DNA of 64,000 nucleotides from Hydractinia symbiolongicarpus (lineage: Eukaryota; Cnidaria; Hydrozoa; Anthoathecata; Hydractiniidae). The stretch spans positions 16,370,001 to 16,434,000 of the forward strand of contig NC_079884.1 of the NCBI RefSeq assembly GCF_029227915.1, given 5' to 3'. The notes under the pieces are model-generated. The model worked only from the letters and a program-made list of their open reading frames with translations, was not told the origin of the DNA and made no database searches. Of the stretch, positions 9,767 to 20,911 are shown piece by piece. The first letter of the stretch is position 1, and each line of letters opens with the position of its first letter. The translations under genes and the position numbers were made by a program.

Positions 9767-11728
9767 ATAAAGCTATTGATATACACTTTATTAATGGTAT
9801 CAATCATTTTGGAGAATATAGTCATGATGTTGAAGCCACTATTCTTGATTCTGGAGAGATTGAAGTTAATCTCATGGAAAACATACATCAGTATATGAAA
9901 GACAGAGGACGTTTCCCTTTAGGCACATGGTTTTATTTTTAAACAAAATCAGCACCGCAATTTCAAGAGTTTTCTCCAGTTACTTTATCTGACTCAAGTT
10001 TCTCTGATTGTGACCTTGAGTCTCAAACTGCTCTCGCACCTATACAACCTCTTTGCTTTTTGTGCCAGCAAGATAAAGAATCCAACAGTCTTTAGAAACA
10101 TATGCTGCGAAAAATAGCAACCACCACTTCGACTCAATCAAGTTCCCTGGTTACACCTGATGAAGTACCACTCCAAAGTTTAAATGAGACTCGCCAGCAA
10201 CGTATCTCAGCACTGTCCCCTGCTGTTAATAGAACAACTAATCAGTCACTAACAGATCGAATAAGATCTCTTGCTTCTTCAATGGAAGATGGTCCTATTG
10301 TTACTTTCAAAATACGTAGAAGAAATCTACTTGCAGATGTTTTGCAGAAGTTTAAAGTATTGTTTGGAGAAAAAAAGATTATTGCAAAATTAAAGTTGAA
10401 TTCATCAGTTTTTCTAAAACTAAGTCTAGTGTTGACATTAGTGCCTTAGCTCGAGAAATGTTTTTATTATTGTTCAACAGTGCTCCTGGGAAATTTTTGC
10501 AAGGCCCGATCAACAGACATACTTTTCCGCATGATTTAGCAAGGTTGGAAGCATCTGATTTCTATGCATTTGGTCAAAGTGTTGTTTTGGCATTGTTACA
10601 TAATTGTGAAGCTCCTCATCAGCTATGTGATGGCGTGGTGTCATACATACTAGGTATTAACCTTTTTGAATACTGTAGTAGTTGATATGATGTTTTTTAT
10701 ATACACTATTTTCATATTATTGGGTTTACATTTTATATATCACTTTTATCTGAGGGTATAAAAGTATGCATATAAAAGTATCTGATTCAGTTCCTTATGC
10801 TTTCTTAGCTTTAAAAAAAGGCTTATCCACATGCACGAATAATCATTTCATAATGAACATATTCCTTTTATGACGCACAGATTGTTATATGGTATTGTTA
10901 AATCAACTGTATGTTTACATCATTTGTATTTAGTTTCTTACGAAGTACCACTTTTTCATTTTCTAGGGATTTCAGGATGTAGATGTAAAATTGAAGATGT
11001 TCCTGACATTGAAATGAGGGAAAAACTGGAAGAAATTGAGGCATCCACTGATGAGCACCAATTTGCATCTATTTTGAATAATTTTCCACAACGATGCGAA
11101 TGTGGCTATTTGACATATAAGCCCAAATTTACTGAAAAAGCAGAGCTTGTGCAGAAAATTTCACACCATTGTATTATATCTGCAAATATAGAGGAAATCC
11201 AACAATTCAGTCGTGGTTTAGCCACAGCAGGCATGCTGCTAATGATGAAGGAGAACACAACTGAAGCCAAAAAGCTTTTAATGTATGATGAAAATTTAGC
11301 TGATGTCGAAAAAGTGAAGAAATTATTCGAACCACATTTTTCTAACAATACAGTTGATGCTGCACTGGAAGAAGACATCGTGTTCAATCTTTACAACTTT
11401 CTAAAAGAAATAGCACATGGAAAAGTTAAAAGTGTTGATGCTTTCACCTTGACTCTTGTGGAAGATGGGTGTACAGACGAGAGTAAGAAAGTAAAGAAAG
11501 ATGTGAAAATCTCTGATGTCATTCAGTTCTTTACGGGCTACAGATATTACAACACACTGTCAAAGAAAATCGATGTGCATTTCAAGCATGGTCAGAAAGG
11601 ACGCATCGTTGTCAACACATGTAATTATTTGGCATTTTTTTCCTGTGAGTGAGATGTACACAGGTAAAAACTTCACAAACAACATAGTTTCGGATATAAT
11701 TAATTCTTCTGGATTTGGACATGTTTAA
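9216..11728 (+). pseudogene. HECT-domain E3 ubiquitin ligase-like gene of the TIR element
   Basis: Segments line up with a HECT domain: FKIRRRNLLADVLQKF near 10310, ISALAREMFLLLFNSAPGKF near 10440-10500, ASDFYAFGQSVVLALLHN and QLCDGVVSYILG before 10653. A spliced exon from 10967 follows (intron 10654-10966, GT/AG, phase kept). The C-lobe has SDVIQFFTGYRYYN and the catalytic-type Cys in VNTCN (codon 11620-11622), ending SDIINSSGFGHV. HECT ligases pass ubiquitin from this Cys to a substrate. Damage: in-frame stops at 9940-9942 and 10093-10095, one base lost in an A-run near 10371-10377, one gained in a T-run near 11634-11641, and a frame change near 9730. Homopolymer errors in the assembly cannot be ruled out. 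Similar HECT-like genes ride in cnidarian transposons. Confidence 0.65.
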
Positions 11729-13063
11729 GCTTTACTCAGTTATTCAGAGACAGTATGATTATTACATTTCTTTTTCTATTTATGACCTTTAGCCAGATAT
11801 AAGGTAAACGTTGATTATGTTTTTATGATTTTAATATGCCCTTTACGCATGTTTGTTGCAGTCTTGTTGGTTCATATTTTGTTAATATGCTAATGATGAT
11901 AATAGGGGTATTTTGTTTACTTTTTTTAGGAAAAACTTATTCGTCGTGGAATTAAAAAGGCGACATATTGAAATGCTAAAAAGGGACAAGTACGATACGC
12001 AGTTGTTCGTTTTAAGTAAATATATTCAGTTATATTCAGTTAGCTACATCTACTGTTCGATAGCCTCTATCAATATAGCATATACTTCTACTGCCTCATT
12101 TATTTCTGTTGGGTTTTCAGTTGCCCTTCCTTTTGAACCGAGCACGATATCCGCAAATTCTTTGAATTCCTCTGAGTAATTCTCGTTTGTGTCTTTAGTG
12201 ATACTTTCGAACAAATCAATTTCTCCTTGATCAACATTTTTCGCATAATGAATCAGGGCGACCACGCGGGAGAGTAGACGAATTGCTTGGGGCTAGAATA
12301 TGCTGATTCCATCTGATAGTCAGCTCATAAAGTTCACGTCTGACAATAATCATGAAACAGAATCTTATGCAATCAGCGATAACAAGATTTGTAGCGTCAA
12401 GAACACAGTTAATTCTTTGAAAAAGTTTCTCCAACAACTAGGTCTGTCCTTTGCAAGTTGTGACCAGAAACTTTCGATTTTTTGGTTCGCCGGTGATGTT
12501 CTAACAATGAAACTATTAACGCCTGAGGGTGCGTCGTTATCTCCCGATCTTAAAGCGATATGCATGGCTTCGATAATTCGTCACTTATTCTGGTGGGTAC
12601 GACTTTCAGTTGTTTGACTGCTTGCAGGTAATATTGTGCAATAACTACCGATTGTTTATTTGTCTTCCCTACTTCAAGCCATATTAATCTCCGCGAAAAC
12701 CCATCTATACAGCCGTGTACGCAAAAACCATACGGTTTCAACTTGTCATAGCCATCGATGTGCCACATGAAGTTTGGTCCTGGGACACTATATGTGCGAC
12801 GGCGTAATCTTTTCTTTTTTCGTGCCTGGACTCCTTCAGGATCAAGATCTCTGACAATCTCCATCACAGATTGACGGGTAACAGGGATGCCTCGCGATCT
12901 TTCAATCCGCCAGATCTTTCTATATCCTAACAAACGGAAAGTAATTTCCGTTTTATCATATGGTAATTTTGAACATCAATACACCTTTCCCGGATTTATA
13001 TTTTGTAAAATATTGCGTGCATGAAAACGAGGCAAATCTTGGTAAACATTATTCGCGTTCATA

Positions 13064-13769
13064 TAAACATGGAGGAAGACAATACTATGAGAGATATTTT
13101 CCTTAAAATAATTGAGGAAAATATAGATTTAGTCTTCGATGAAACTGAAGAAAAAGCGTAAGGGAAAACATGGAGGGGATGCCACCGTTCACGATAAAAG
13201 AAATTGAAATACATCGACAAAATAGTGGTAAACAGCACGGTGTGGCAATTATTAAAACTTTGGAGCGTGGCAGAAAGTTTAGGGATGAACTATACATATC
13301 TGCTGATAGCATTTTCACATCAACAACTACATTTGCTCCAAGTAAAAACAGAATTTTTTTAAAGACTTAGTTATGGTCAGCCCTGTAAAAAGTAATGCTG
13401 ACAAAAATCCATCTAACGTTATATGATCCTAGAATTAATGATAGTTTGTGTAACATAAATCCAAGAATATTAAAACTGCAAGAAGATATGCTTATGGTTG
13501 ACAAACGGGTTGGTTTTGCTCATTGTATTGACAGCACACGAAAAAGAAAAAACGACATTAAATATGCGAACTTTCTTGTTCGATCTACATTGTCACACCA
13601 ACTACTACCGTTAGAACATACCATCAAGATTGTTACTAACATTAATATATCAAATACTTCAAATAAATCAAAACATAACGAAACACAACCCTATGAGTTT
13701 ATTGATGTAAATCCTGTATTAATCCCAAAAGATTGGGGTAAATTAAATCAACATTACACACACACCTAG
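13064..13769 (+). pseudogene. unrecognised gene fragments inside the transposase intron
   Basis: On the strand opposite to the transposase, three adjacent open pieces can be read: MEEDNTMRDIFLKIIEEN from 13064, then PPFTIKEIEIHRQNSGKQHG to about 13370, then a 124-codon frame from 13395 (INDSLCNINPRILKLQED, MLMVDKRVGFAHCID, EFIDVNPVLIPKDWGKL). They are in different frames, so the unit is broken or spliced. I do not recognise a family. Part of the last piece (13403-13541) is repeated at 15050-15189. Confidence 0.3.
13403..13541 (+). repeat. direct repeat, copy 1 of 2
   Basis: About 139 bases starting AAAAATCCATCTAACGTTAT, nearly identical to 15050-15189, with only a few substitutions. One substitution changes ATTAAAA to ATGAAAA; another changes CATTGTATTG to CATTATATTG. 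Confidence 0.9.
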
Positions 13770-14598
13770 CTGTTCAGTAAAGTCGTTTATAGTATCATCA
13801 ATTAGTTTTTCTTTTAACATTGAATTCCTCAGTTTTGATAGTTTCTAATTCATCAGGAGTGAAAAACCAGGTTGTTCTTCAGTGATCTCAGCAGAATCAG
13901 ATGAAGAACTTTCATATGTGCTTTCAGAATCTGTTTCGACTACTACAGGAAGTGCTCTTTTTTCGGACTTTTCCTTTTTTGTGTTGTATTATTTTGTTTG
14001 AACGTAAATATATATGGCACAAAGCCATTGATTAATGTTTTCCGTTCACAACCAAAACCTAGTTTTACGCAGTATACTTCAAAGTGGACTTCGCATACTT
14101 TTGTGTTCTTGTTTACTGTGAACACATCACACCTCCCCTTCTACGATATCTTGAAATGATGCTTACCCATTGTTTTCTCAAACTTGGATCCGATGGAAAT
14201 GAAAACATTCCAATACCTGTTTAACTCTGGGTTTATTAAGAGTAGAACTTTTGCATAACAGTACGCAACAAGAGTTTCCAGGTCGAGAGGTTGATATACC
14301 TGGATAGATTAAATTATGATAAATTTCTTGCTGACCTTTCTGATTGCTACTCGCCATCACAAATGCATATTCTTCTTTTACAAGACAAGTATGTTTTTAA
14401 ATACATTATAAGTGGTTTCGTTAAGAAAAACCTGCAATCCTTTAGAAAAATGCACAATAAAAGATCATTCACAACGCATAAAAGTATCACACTCACCAGC
14501 TGTATTTTTAGTGTTTACAAAGTTTACTAGGAAGTGCCTCGTTTTCATGCCGATGATGTAATCGATAATTTAAATTCGGGAAAGGTGTATTTCTAAAG
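13770..14598. other. transposon interior with small unassigned fragments
   Basis: This lies inside the transposase intron. The minus strand near 13960-13800 can be read as an acidic stretch (TDSESTYESSSSDSAEITEE), and the plus strand near 14290-14530 as a short frame (LDRLNYDKFLADLSDCYS). No family is recognised and no intact gene is visible. Confidence 0.35.
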
Positions 14599-14946
14599 TT
14601 AAAATTGACCACTATGTGGTGAATGAAGCATTAGCATTAAAAATAAATTACCTAACGCTTGTCCACTTTCACATAGTTCTTCAGAAATAAGGCTGTAGAG
14701 TTCTTGTTTGTTTTTATTGTCACCAGCTTTTCTTCTCAAACCAAGTTTCAACAGATCACGTTTTAGTGTGGACAAACTGATATTTATACCATGATGCATG
14801 GAAAGAAATGACAAAATTTCGATGTTTGTGTTACCTTCTGCTTGCTTCCCGCTTTTTTATCAACATAATTATGCTCATTGTTATATTGTGTAAAGTAAAG
14901 ACTGTCATTGGTATACTCCTGACCAGAAGACAGTTTGCAAAATATG

Positions 14947-15006
14947 TTTGAAATTGCGTGAAGTATTTTTGGAATAGAACAATGTGAGCCTTCTGAGCCA
15001 TCGTAG
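14947..15006 (-). repeat. right terminal inverted repeat
   Basis: Inverted copy of 7581-7640 with two mismatches in 60 bases. It contains one unit like the minisatellite but no array. Confidence 0.8.
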
Positions 15007-15049
15007 AGAACTATTAACCAAGTTTACGTTTTGATTATTAGAAGATTTG

Positions 15050-15189
15050 CAAAAAATCCATCTAACGTTATATGATCCTAGAATTAATGATAGTTTGTGT
15101 AACATAAATCCAAGAATATGAAAACTGCAAGAAGATATGCTTATGGTTGACAAACGGGTTGGTTTTGCTCATTATATTGACAGTACACC
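15050..15189 (+). repeat. direct repeat, copy 2 of 2, outside the inverted repeats
   Basis: Copy of 13403-13541 located between the right inverted repeat and the point where BEL sequence resumes (about 15190). Confidence 0.85.
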
Positions 15190-16360
15190 GACCCATGCAA
15201 TATCCAACCTACTTTCGACTCTAACGCAACCGGTCCACTTCCATCTCCTCTTAAAACTTTTCCAGTCAAAGTCCACCAATAAAAATTTGAGCCAACGAGC
15301 AAATCAACAGCGAGATCACCCGCCCCCGTATCGGCAAGGCTTAAATTTTTAATTTGGCCATAGTTCTGTTTTGCGACTTTAATTGGTTGATCAGACAATA
15401 GTAAACAAATAGTTGGAACACAATGGGCATGCACTAATATTTTTTCGTCACTGTGCAAACCTTTCATAAAGAATTCAACGCTTTCTACTTTTGACGCAAC
15501 TGACTCATTATTTCCGAATGTAGCAACTGTTAGATTTTCAACGCTTTTTGTGGAAAAGTTTAAAACAACTCTTATTCGCTTTGAGATATACAATTTTTGA
15601 CTACCGGCATCGAACAAAACCCGCACGTTGGCCTGGTTTCCACTTGCACCTATTATCAATACTTGAGCAGTTTGTAACAATACTGAATCGTTCGACCTTA
15701 CGTGTAAATTTGTCAAATTAGCAGGTTGGTCTCGCTCATCACAAATCGCAGAATTGTGTTTTCCTCTACAGTAAAAACAATTTTTGTGCTGACGCAATGC
15801 CTTTGAATGTGGCCTGATTTCAGACATAAAAAACATCGTTTCAATTTGAACACGTGATCTTTACGGATCTCGCATTTATCTGAAAAATGGGAGCCTTTAC
15901 AAAACAGACACTTGATTTGCGAACGCGATTCAGATTTCGAAAATAGCGCGGATGTAGTAAAAAGGCGATCGTCTCCTTCCTCTAAATGGGGTATCTCGCA
16001 TGATTCTCTTGTCATGATTTCTTCCCCTAAGATTTTGAGGAGCCTAGTTAAATCCCACCCTTCTCCCTTTATAACCCTGCTTATCAGTAGCCTTACATTG
16101 TTCGGAAGCCTATTTATTCTAATAGGTGAAAGTAATGCACCATAGTTCTTGCTATCAATACCCAGACTAAATAAACTTCTTACGTGAGATTCGATCGTGT
16201 CATAAAACTTACGCAAGTCACTTAAATTTTCGTCCACATCTGGTGGCAACTTTAACAGTTCGTGCATGTGCACTGATATGATTTGCTGTATATTTCCGTA
16301 ACGCTCCTTCAAAAGTTCCACAGCTTTGGCATAATTTTCGTTTGTTAAACTTAAAGCTTA
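15190..16360 (-). pseudogene. BEL/Pao gag and protease region
   Basis: The first frame (from about 16360) reads LSLTNENYAKAVELLKERYG, then three zinc-knuckle motifs: CLFCKGSHFSDKC, CFLCLKSGHIQRHC and, after a frameshift near 15830-15720, CFYCRGKHNSAIC. The protease follows with VLFDAGSQKLYIS (catalytic Asp; DAG instead of the more common DSG) and ends VGWILHGSV. These are typical of BEL gag-protease. The N-terminus is cut by the insertion at 16355, and the C-terminus by the TIR element at about 15190. The gag frame would package element RNA and the protease would mature the polyprotein. Confidence 0.75.
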
Positions 16361-18017
16361 CCTCCCACTTCAAAAACAGTTCATCTTATTCTGTTTATAC
16401 TATGTTGAGAATTTGTAATATAACATTTATTAAGTAAAATTCGAAATAATAAAGCTAATATAAAGTCACATTTTCTTGTGTTTACAGGATGCTTCTTCAG
16501 AAAGCCGCCATTTTGTATTTTTTTTTTCGGATTAAACCCAGTTTTAACGTCATTTCCGGATGACAAAAAAGTGGCCCCTGAACAAGTTGCCGTAAAACGA
16601 TAACTTAGAGAAAAAGAAGAAGAGTAAATTATTGCAACTAAGATTAATTTTGTTAATAATTATAAATGTGTTTTTGTGCTATGGCTTTTTGCAATAAGAA
16701 TAATAGAAGTAGCGCTGGAAAGCATTCCTTTGCCAGTCTTCCAACAGGTAAGAAACAACGAGCTGCGTGTACTCATTAACAGAGTCGATACGCTTTCAAA
16801 GTCGAGTTTTAATCACTAGAATGTTTTGATCAACGCTGGCAAAAAAGCTTTGGCAATTCTAAATCTCTGTCCACTTGTCTTTGCATCAGGCCATGTGCAA
16901 ATTCTGGTATATGTGCTATTATATTGTGGTACACTGTAGGGATTTACGGGTTTTTATTTTGTCCTACGCGCGTTGTTGTTTCTTTCTTTCTTTTTTTCTT
17001 ATAATAATCTATTTTAATTTATTTTTCGTGTCGCGATTCATTCTCATATCAAAGAACGCTATAGGCCCTGGAATCGAGATTGCTTGAATTGATACTATAA
17101 TAAGCCAAGGGGTTTTGTTTAAGCTTGCACCTGTCTTTTCTATGTTTACTTCCGCATAGTCGTGATTATTAACGCTGCCAATAGTCTAGCCATAGAATGA
17201 AGTTTTCTACTAATCTTCTAAATTAGAAACTCTTAGGGAACGCGGCGCAGCATTTAATTTCTTTTGGGGGGAGGGGGTAAGATAGGCTACAAAAGAGTAA
17301 AATAAAATGTCGCCCGCCATGGTTTGCTCTGATAACCCTAAATAGCTTCTTTTTTACTTTAAAATATACATCCCGGCGTTGCGACCTGTCTCTGTGGGCA
17401 TTTCTGTAAGTCTCTACACAAGTCGGAAAGAGCCAATCTCATTCTCAGGGCACCGGAATAGCTAAAAAGGCCTATTCACTACTAAGCTATTGCTTCCACT
17501 TCCATTATCATCCTCATAACAGCTTTCCCAGCTAGAATCTGATTCACTGCCAGGTGTTGTAGACTTTTTACTGGCCGAAACTTCAAAACTAAGAAAGCCC
17601 ACAACTTTTTTTCGGAAACTCAGTTTTAAAAAGACAAGTAAAAAACAAGTGTTTACTTGTCTTCAGTACCTGTTACAAACTCATCTTCAGTACCCGTTAC
17701 AAATGTTGAAAAACAAAACAACAACTGCTTTGTATATATAAAACCGCTTTGTATATATAAAAACCTGGCCACGTCAGAGTCAGCGAAATTATCATCCAGG
17801 AGTTGACGTCACAAGCCCTCCCGCGAAGACATTTATTTACAATCGGGGCACAAGATGGCGACTAGCACGAAGCTTCTTCTCCAGCTAATATTTTACAACT
17901 TTAACGACGAATATCTTCCGAACAAATCTGAATAAGTATAAAAGAAATTTTTTTTCGTAATTAGTACAATATTTTGAGTTGATTTTCGATTACTTTTTTT
18001 AAAGTGGGAGGTAAGCT
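16355..18017. mobile_element. 1.66-kb TIR element with a leftover THAP-like first exon
   Basis: AGCTTACCTCCCACTT at 16355-16370 is perfectly inverted at 18002-18017. Excluding the AGCT on each side as a likely 4-base target duplication, the termini are TACCTCCCACTT. Subterminal GCCGCCATTTTG and CACAAGATGGCGAC are also roughly inverted. It has no full transposase, so it is a non-autonomous derivative. It cuts the BEL gag frame. Confidence 0.65.
16666..16747 (+). pseudogene. THAP-like first exon remnant
   Basis: From ATG 16666 the frame reads MCFCAMAFCNKNNRSSAGKH then SFASLPTG up to a GT donor at 16748. The Cys spacing and the SFASLP segment resemble the start of a THAP C2CH DNA-binding domain. 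No downstream exon completes it, so the rest has been deleted. Confidence 0.35.
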
Positions 18018-18278
18018 GTAATCCTTCTATAGTCTTATAAGCATTTCCATCAAGGTATATTCGTAGGTAGCACAGTTACTCGAAAAACCCTGGTTGGGAA
18101 GAGCGGCACTTTAAAGGGCGTATCCTTTTGTTGCGGTTCTCAAACTATCACGCGACAGTATCGGTGCACACAAAATTATATAATGGTAGCGAAATTGTAA
18201 ACATACTTGTAAACTTGCTATTTTCTGAGAATTTTATTGTCTTTTTAAGAATTAAATGAACATGTTTCCAAGAATTTT

Positions 18279-19632
18279 ATGATGCCTGGGGCAAATTGTT
18301 GTATGGTTGGTTGTGGGAGTAGTAGAAGGCTCGGAGAAATAGGCATATTTAAGGTGCCAAAAGCAATTAATGAGAATTATAAGAAGTGGAGGGAGGATTG
18401 GCTTAATGTGGTTATGAAGTCGAGAGTTGTGGATCAATTATTTAAAAAACAAATAGAGAATGGCACAGTGAAAACATGCGACAAGCATTTTAAAAGTGAA
18501 TATATTGATATCTGTAAGTTTCACTTTAAAGAGTTTTATAAAACAATTTGCTAGCTAGCTTAGCTAGCTAATAACCATTCCATGAATATATACTAAATTT
18601 TCCTCACTTTTTAGTTCCATCAGAAAAGGGGCCTGCTAAGAAACGGTTAATTTTTGAAGGTTTACTTGAGCTTAACTTGCCGAAGAAAAGCTGTGAAGTT
18701 CAATCAACTGATAAAAGAGAGCCTCCAGCTGAAAGACTTCTAACAACTGCAAAAAAAGTTACTAGTAACGATTATTACTACGAATCATATCAACAGTTAT
18801 GTGATATACTTGTAAAGTTGAAAACTTTAGCTCGTTGGAAAATTGATATTGATATCTATAAAACTGTTATGAAAATATGCCCAGTTTGTTATCCCGAAGT
18901 TTGAGGTTCAAATTGATGGTAGTATGGGATCTTCTATAGCTGTGTTGGTTTTTACCAGAGCATCATCAAATTTATAAAGATAACAAAAGATGCATTCGCA
19001 ATGTTAATATTTTAGATTTAGCGAACCATGTTGAAAAGGCTAAAATTTGCATTGGAGTACCTGATAATTCAGGTGGACTGTTGTCCCATGCAATTCCAAT
19101 ATTTACCGACCCACATATTGATGACATACCATATAAATGCAAACAGTTTAACCGCACTCTTGATTGCTTTTTGTTGTGTGCAAGTGATGTATGTTGTACA
19201 TGTTCAAATTTTATCAAAGCACAGGAAAAATCTGCACAGGCTAAAAGTAGGAGGTTAGCTGAACCTGCAAAAGACAAAGCACCAGTTTCTTTTACATCAC
19301 CACTGAGACTGAAGTTGAAACTTCAAAATCAGCGATTGAGATGTCAACAGTTAGAAAGTCAAATTAAGGACATGCAGTCTTCTCTTAAAAAAGCTAGTGT
19401 TTATGTCAATCAAGATATGAGTGATGGTTTTATTAACATATTTAGTGGAGCCACTCCAGACCAAATGACCCCATTTATGAATCTATTTTTAATCTTAATG
19501 TCCGGGAATTTGAGTACAATGACAGTGGAAATACAAAAGGACGTTATGACCATACTAAAAATTGGGTTAATGTTACAAATAAAAAATTACAGAAGGGATA
19601 GTTATATTATTATATATGTGCAGAATTTTTAG
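18279..19632 (+). pseudogene. THAP-domain transposon protein
   Basis: The frame from 18279 gives MPGANCCMVGCGSSRRLGEI then FKVPKAINENYKKW and KTCDKHFKSEYI: a C2CH THAP zinc finger, a sequence-specific DNA-binding module of P/Kolobok-like transposases. A GT donor near 18513 and an AG acceptor near 18615 lead to KGPAKKRLIFEGLLELNLPK and ICPVCYPEV with a stop at 18902-18904. Downstream pieces in shifted frames (HVEKAKICIGVPDNSGG, CASDVCCTCSNFIKAQEK, then a coiled coil LRLKLKLQNQRLRCQQLESQ) run to a stop at 19630-19632. At least two breaks make it a pseudogene. It converges on the next gene. Confidence 0.6.
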
Positions 19633-20807
19633 TCAATTTCTAACCCATATTTTCGTTTTGTTTAGAGCACGACTGCTTGATACCTTTTCGCAAGCCTTTA
19701 GATTTTGAAGTAAATTGTTCTTTTTTTTATATTCTTCAAGCAACTGTTTCGCTTTTGAATATGATCGTGCTCTAACATAGAGTGATATAATACTAAACAG
19801 TGTGTCCTTTGCTACGTCATTATCAATTTCAGCCTCACTGCTGTTTAAAAGAGTTTCGAAAGAGGTTATTATGGTGGAATTTGCTAATGCTTCTTTTAAA
19901 ATTTGTTCTATATCTGTATTTTTAATTCCAGCACTTGATGTGTGAGTTCTAAAATAAGTCTCTACAACAGTCAGGATATCTTCAGCTGGTGGTGAAATTT
20001 TCCACAATCCTCCTCGATTTATTTTATCAAAATAAGACTCAACACTATTATTTTGGTTACATCGTCCTGCTAAAAGGAATGATATTGCCATTTGACTATT
20101 TTTGGTGTTCCAAGTGATGGAGTTTTTGATTTTTTATACAGCTTTTTAAACACGTATCCGCCAATGTATATAAGACCATGAGGCTCATTCTGGGAAAGTA
20201 CAAATGGTGTTTCAATAATGGAATTGGCAGCATTATTATTGTTTAACTTCTTTCTCTGTGCGATTAATTTATCTACAAGTTTTGTCAAAACTAAGGTTGA
20301 TGCATCACGGCTTAGTCTTTTAAAATACATTGGTGCTTTTATAACAATCTCAGAGTACATATTGCTGTATAATTTTTCCATATTACCAGTTTTGTTAAAC
20401 TTTTTAAATGTTGGAGATACCATAGTATGTAAGTCACTATTTACACTATCATTGTTTATTGTAAAAAAATTTAATTCGGTTTTAATCGATGGGGGATAAC
20501 ACATGTTATCAGAAGCAGTGGTTTTAGTTCTTGTAACAAGTGCAATAAAATATCCTGGCTCAAATTGTTGTCTTCTACTTCAACTGTCGTACTTTTATTG
20601 TGACTGGTCGTTCTATGTCTCTTTATTCCACCTTTACTTTTGCATTTCTTGAGACAATCTGGACATGAAAATACTCCAGCTTCAAGGTAGTTAAACTACT
20701 CCATATCGCTTAAATTTGATCGATTACTTCGACTTAGTGAATAACTCTGTTGTAAGTTTCTTTAAAGTTTTAGTTGTATTTTCTTCTTCGTAACTTCGTT
20801 CGACATG
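19633..20807 (-). pseudogene. second transposon protein with C2H2 finger, partner of the THAP gene
   Basis: The minus strand from ATG near 20807 shows MSNEVTKKKIQLK, in-frame stops at about 20765 and 20698, then FNYLEAGVFSCPDCLKKCKS with IKRHRTTSH (a C2H2 finger). A frame change follows, then a 144-codon piece (PMYFKRLSRDASTLVLTKLV, GLIYIGGYVFKKLYKK), another frame change and a 152-codon piece to 19633 (FLLAGRCNQNNSVESYFDKI, KQLLEEYKKKNNLLQN). IGGYVFKKL resembles the AGYV-K-L segment near the end of several RNase-H-fold transposases; this is inference. The convergent pair suggests a two-gene THAP transposon inserted in BEL. The MSNEV start could instead be BEL gag. Confidence 0.45.
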
Positions 20808-20885
20808 ATAAATAGATTACGTTTCAAAAACAACGTATAAACCACAAATAACAACTAACGATAGTTTTCGACGATAACCAGAAAT

Positions 20886-20906
20886 CGATCTGGCTCAGTG
20901 GACCAT
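20886..20906 (-). promoter_or_regulatory. possible BEL primer-binding site
   Basis: On the element strand, five bases after the LTR end, the sequence reads TGGTCCACTGAGCCAG. TGG-starting stretches here normally pair with a tRNA 3' end. The tRNA was not identified. Confidence 0.4.
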
Positions 20907-20911
20907 GAATT

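Larger units (their letters stand above)
12050..14860 (-). pseudogene. spliced integrase-core (rve-like) transposase of the TIR element
   Basis: Exon 1 ends at 14652 and carries a helix-turn-helix-like start (ISLSTLKRDLLKLGLRRK). Exon 2 begins at 12926; the 1,725-base intron has GT/AG ends and joins GQALG to GYRKIWRIERSRGIPVTR in frame. The core follows: LDPEGVQARKKKRLRRRTY, then FMWHIDGYDKLKPYGF (first catalytic Asp), CIDGFSRRLIWLEVG. A damaged segment near 12560-12600 has lost the second Asp region. Then NQKIESFWSQL supplies the Glu and CWRNFFKEL follows. Further frameshifts lead to IDLFESITKDTNENYSEEF at the end. It would be a DDE integrase-fold transposase that moves DNA by cut and paste. 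It is clearly broken. Confidence 0.65.
7581..15006. mobile_element. ~7.4-kb TIR element with minisatellite, HECT-like gene and integrase-like transposase
   Basis: A 60-base segment at 7581-7640 is repeated in inverted orientation at 14947-15006 with 58 of 60 bases matching. Between the copies lie, in order, a 21-bp minisatellite, a HECT-domain pseudogene on the plus strand and a spliced integrase-core transposase pseudogene on the minus strand. The block interrupts the BEL element between its protease and RT. The precise outer ends and target duplication are unclear, because about 180 bases beyond the right inverted repeat (15007-15189) are also foreign to BEL. The superfamily is not assigned; integrase-core DNA transposons of the Ginger or IS3EU type are possible relatives. 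Confidence 0.65.
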
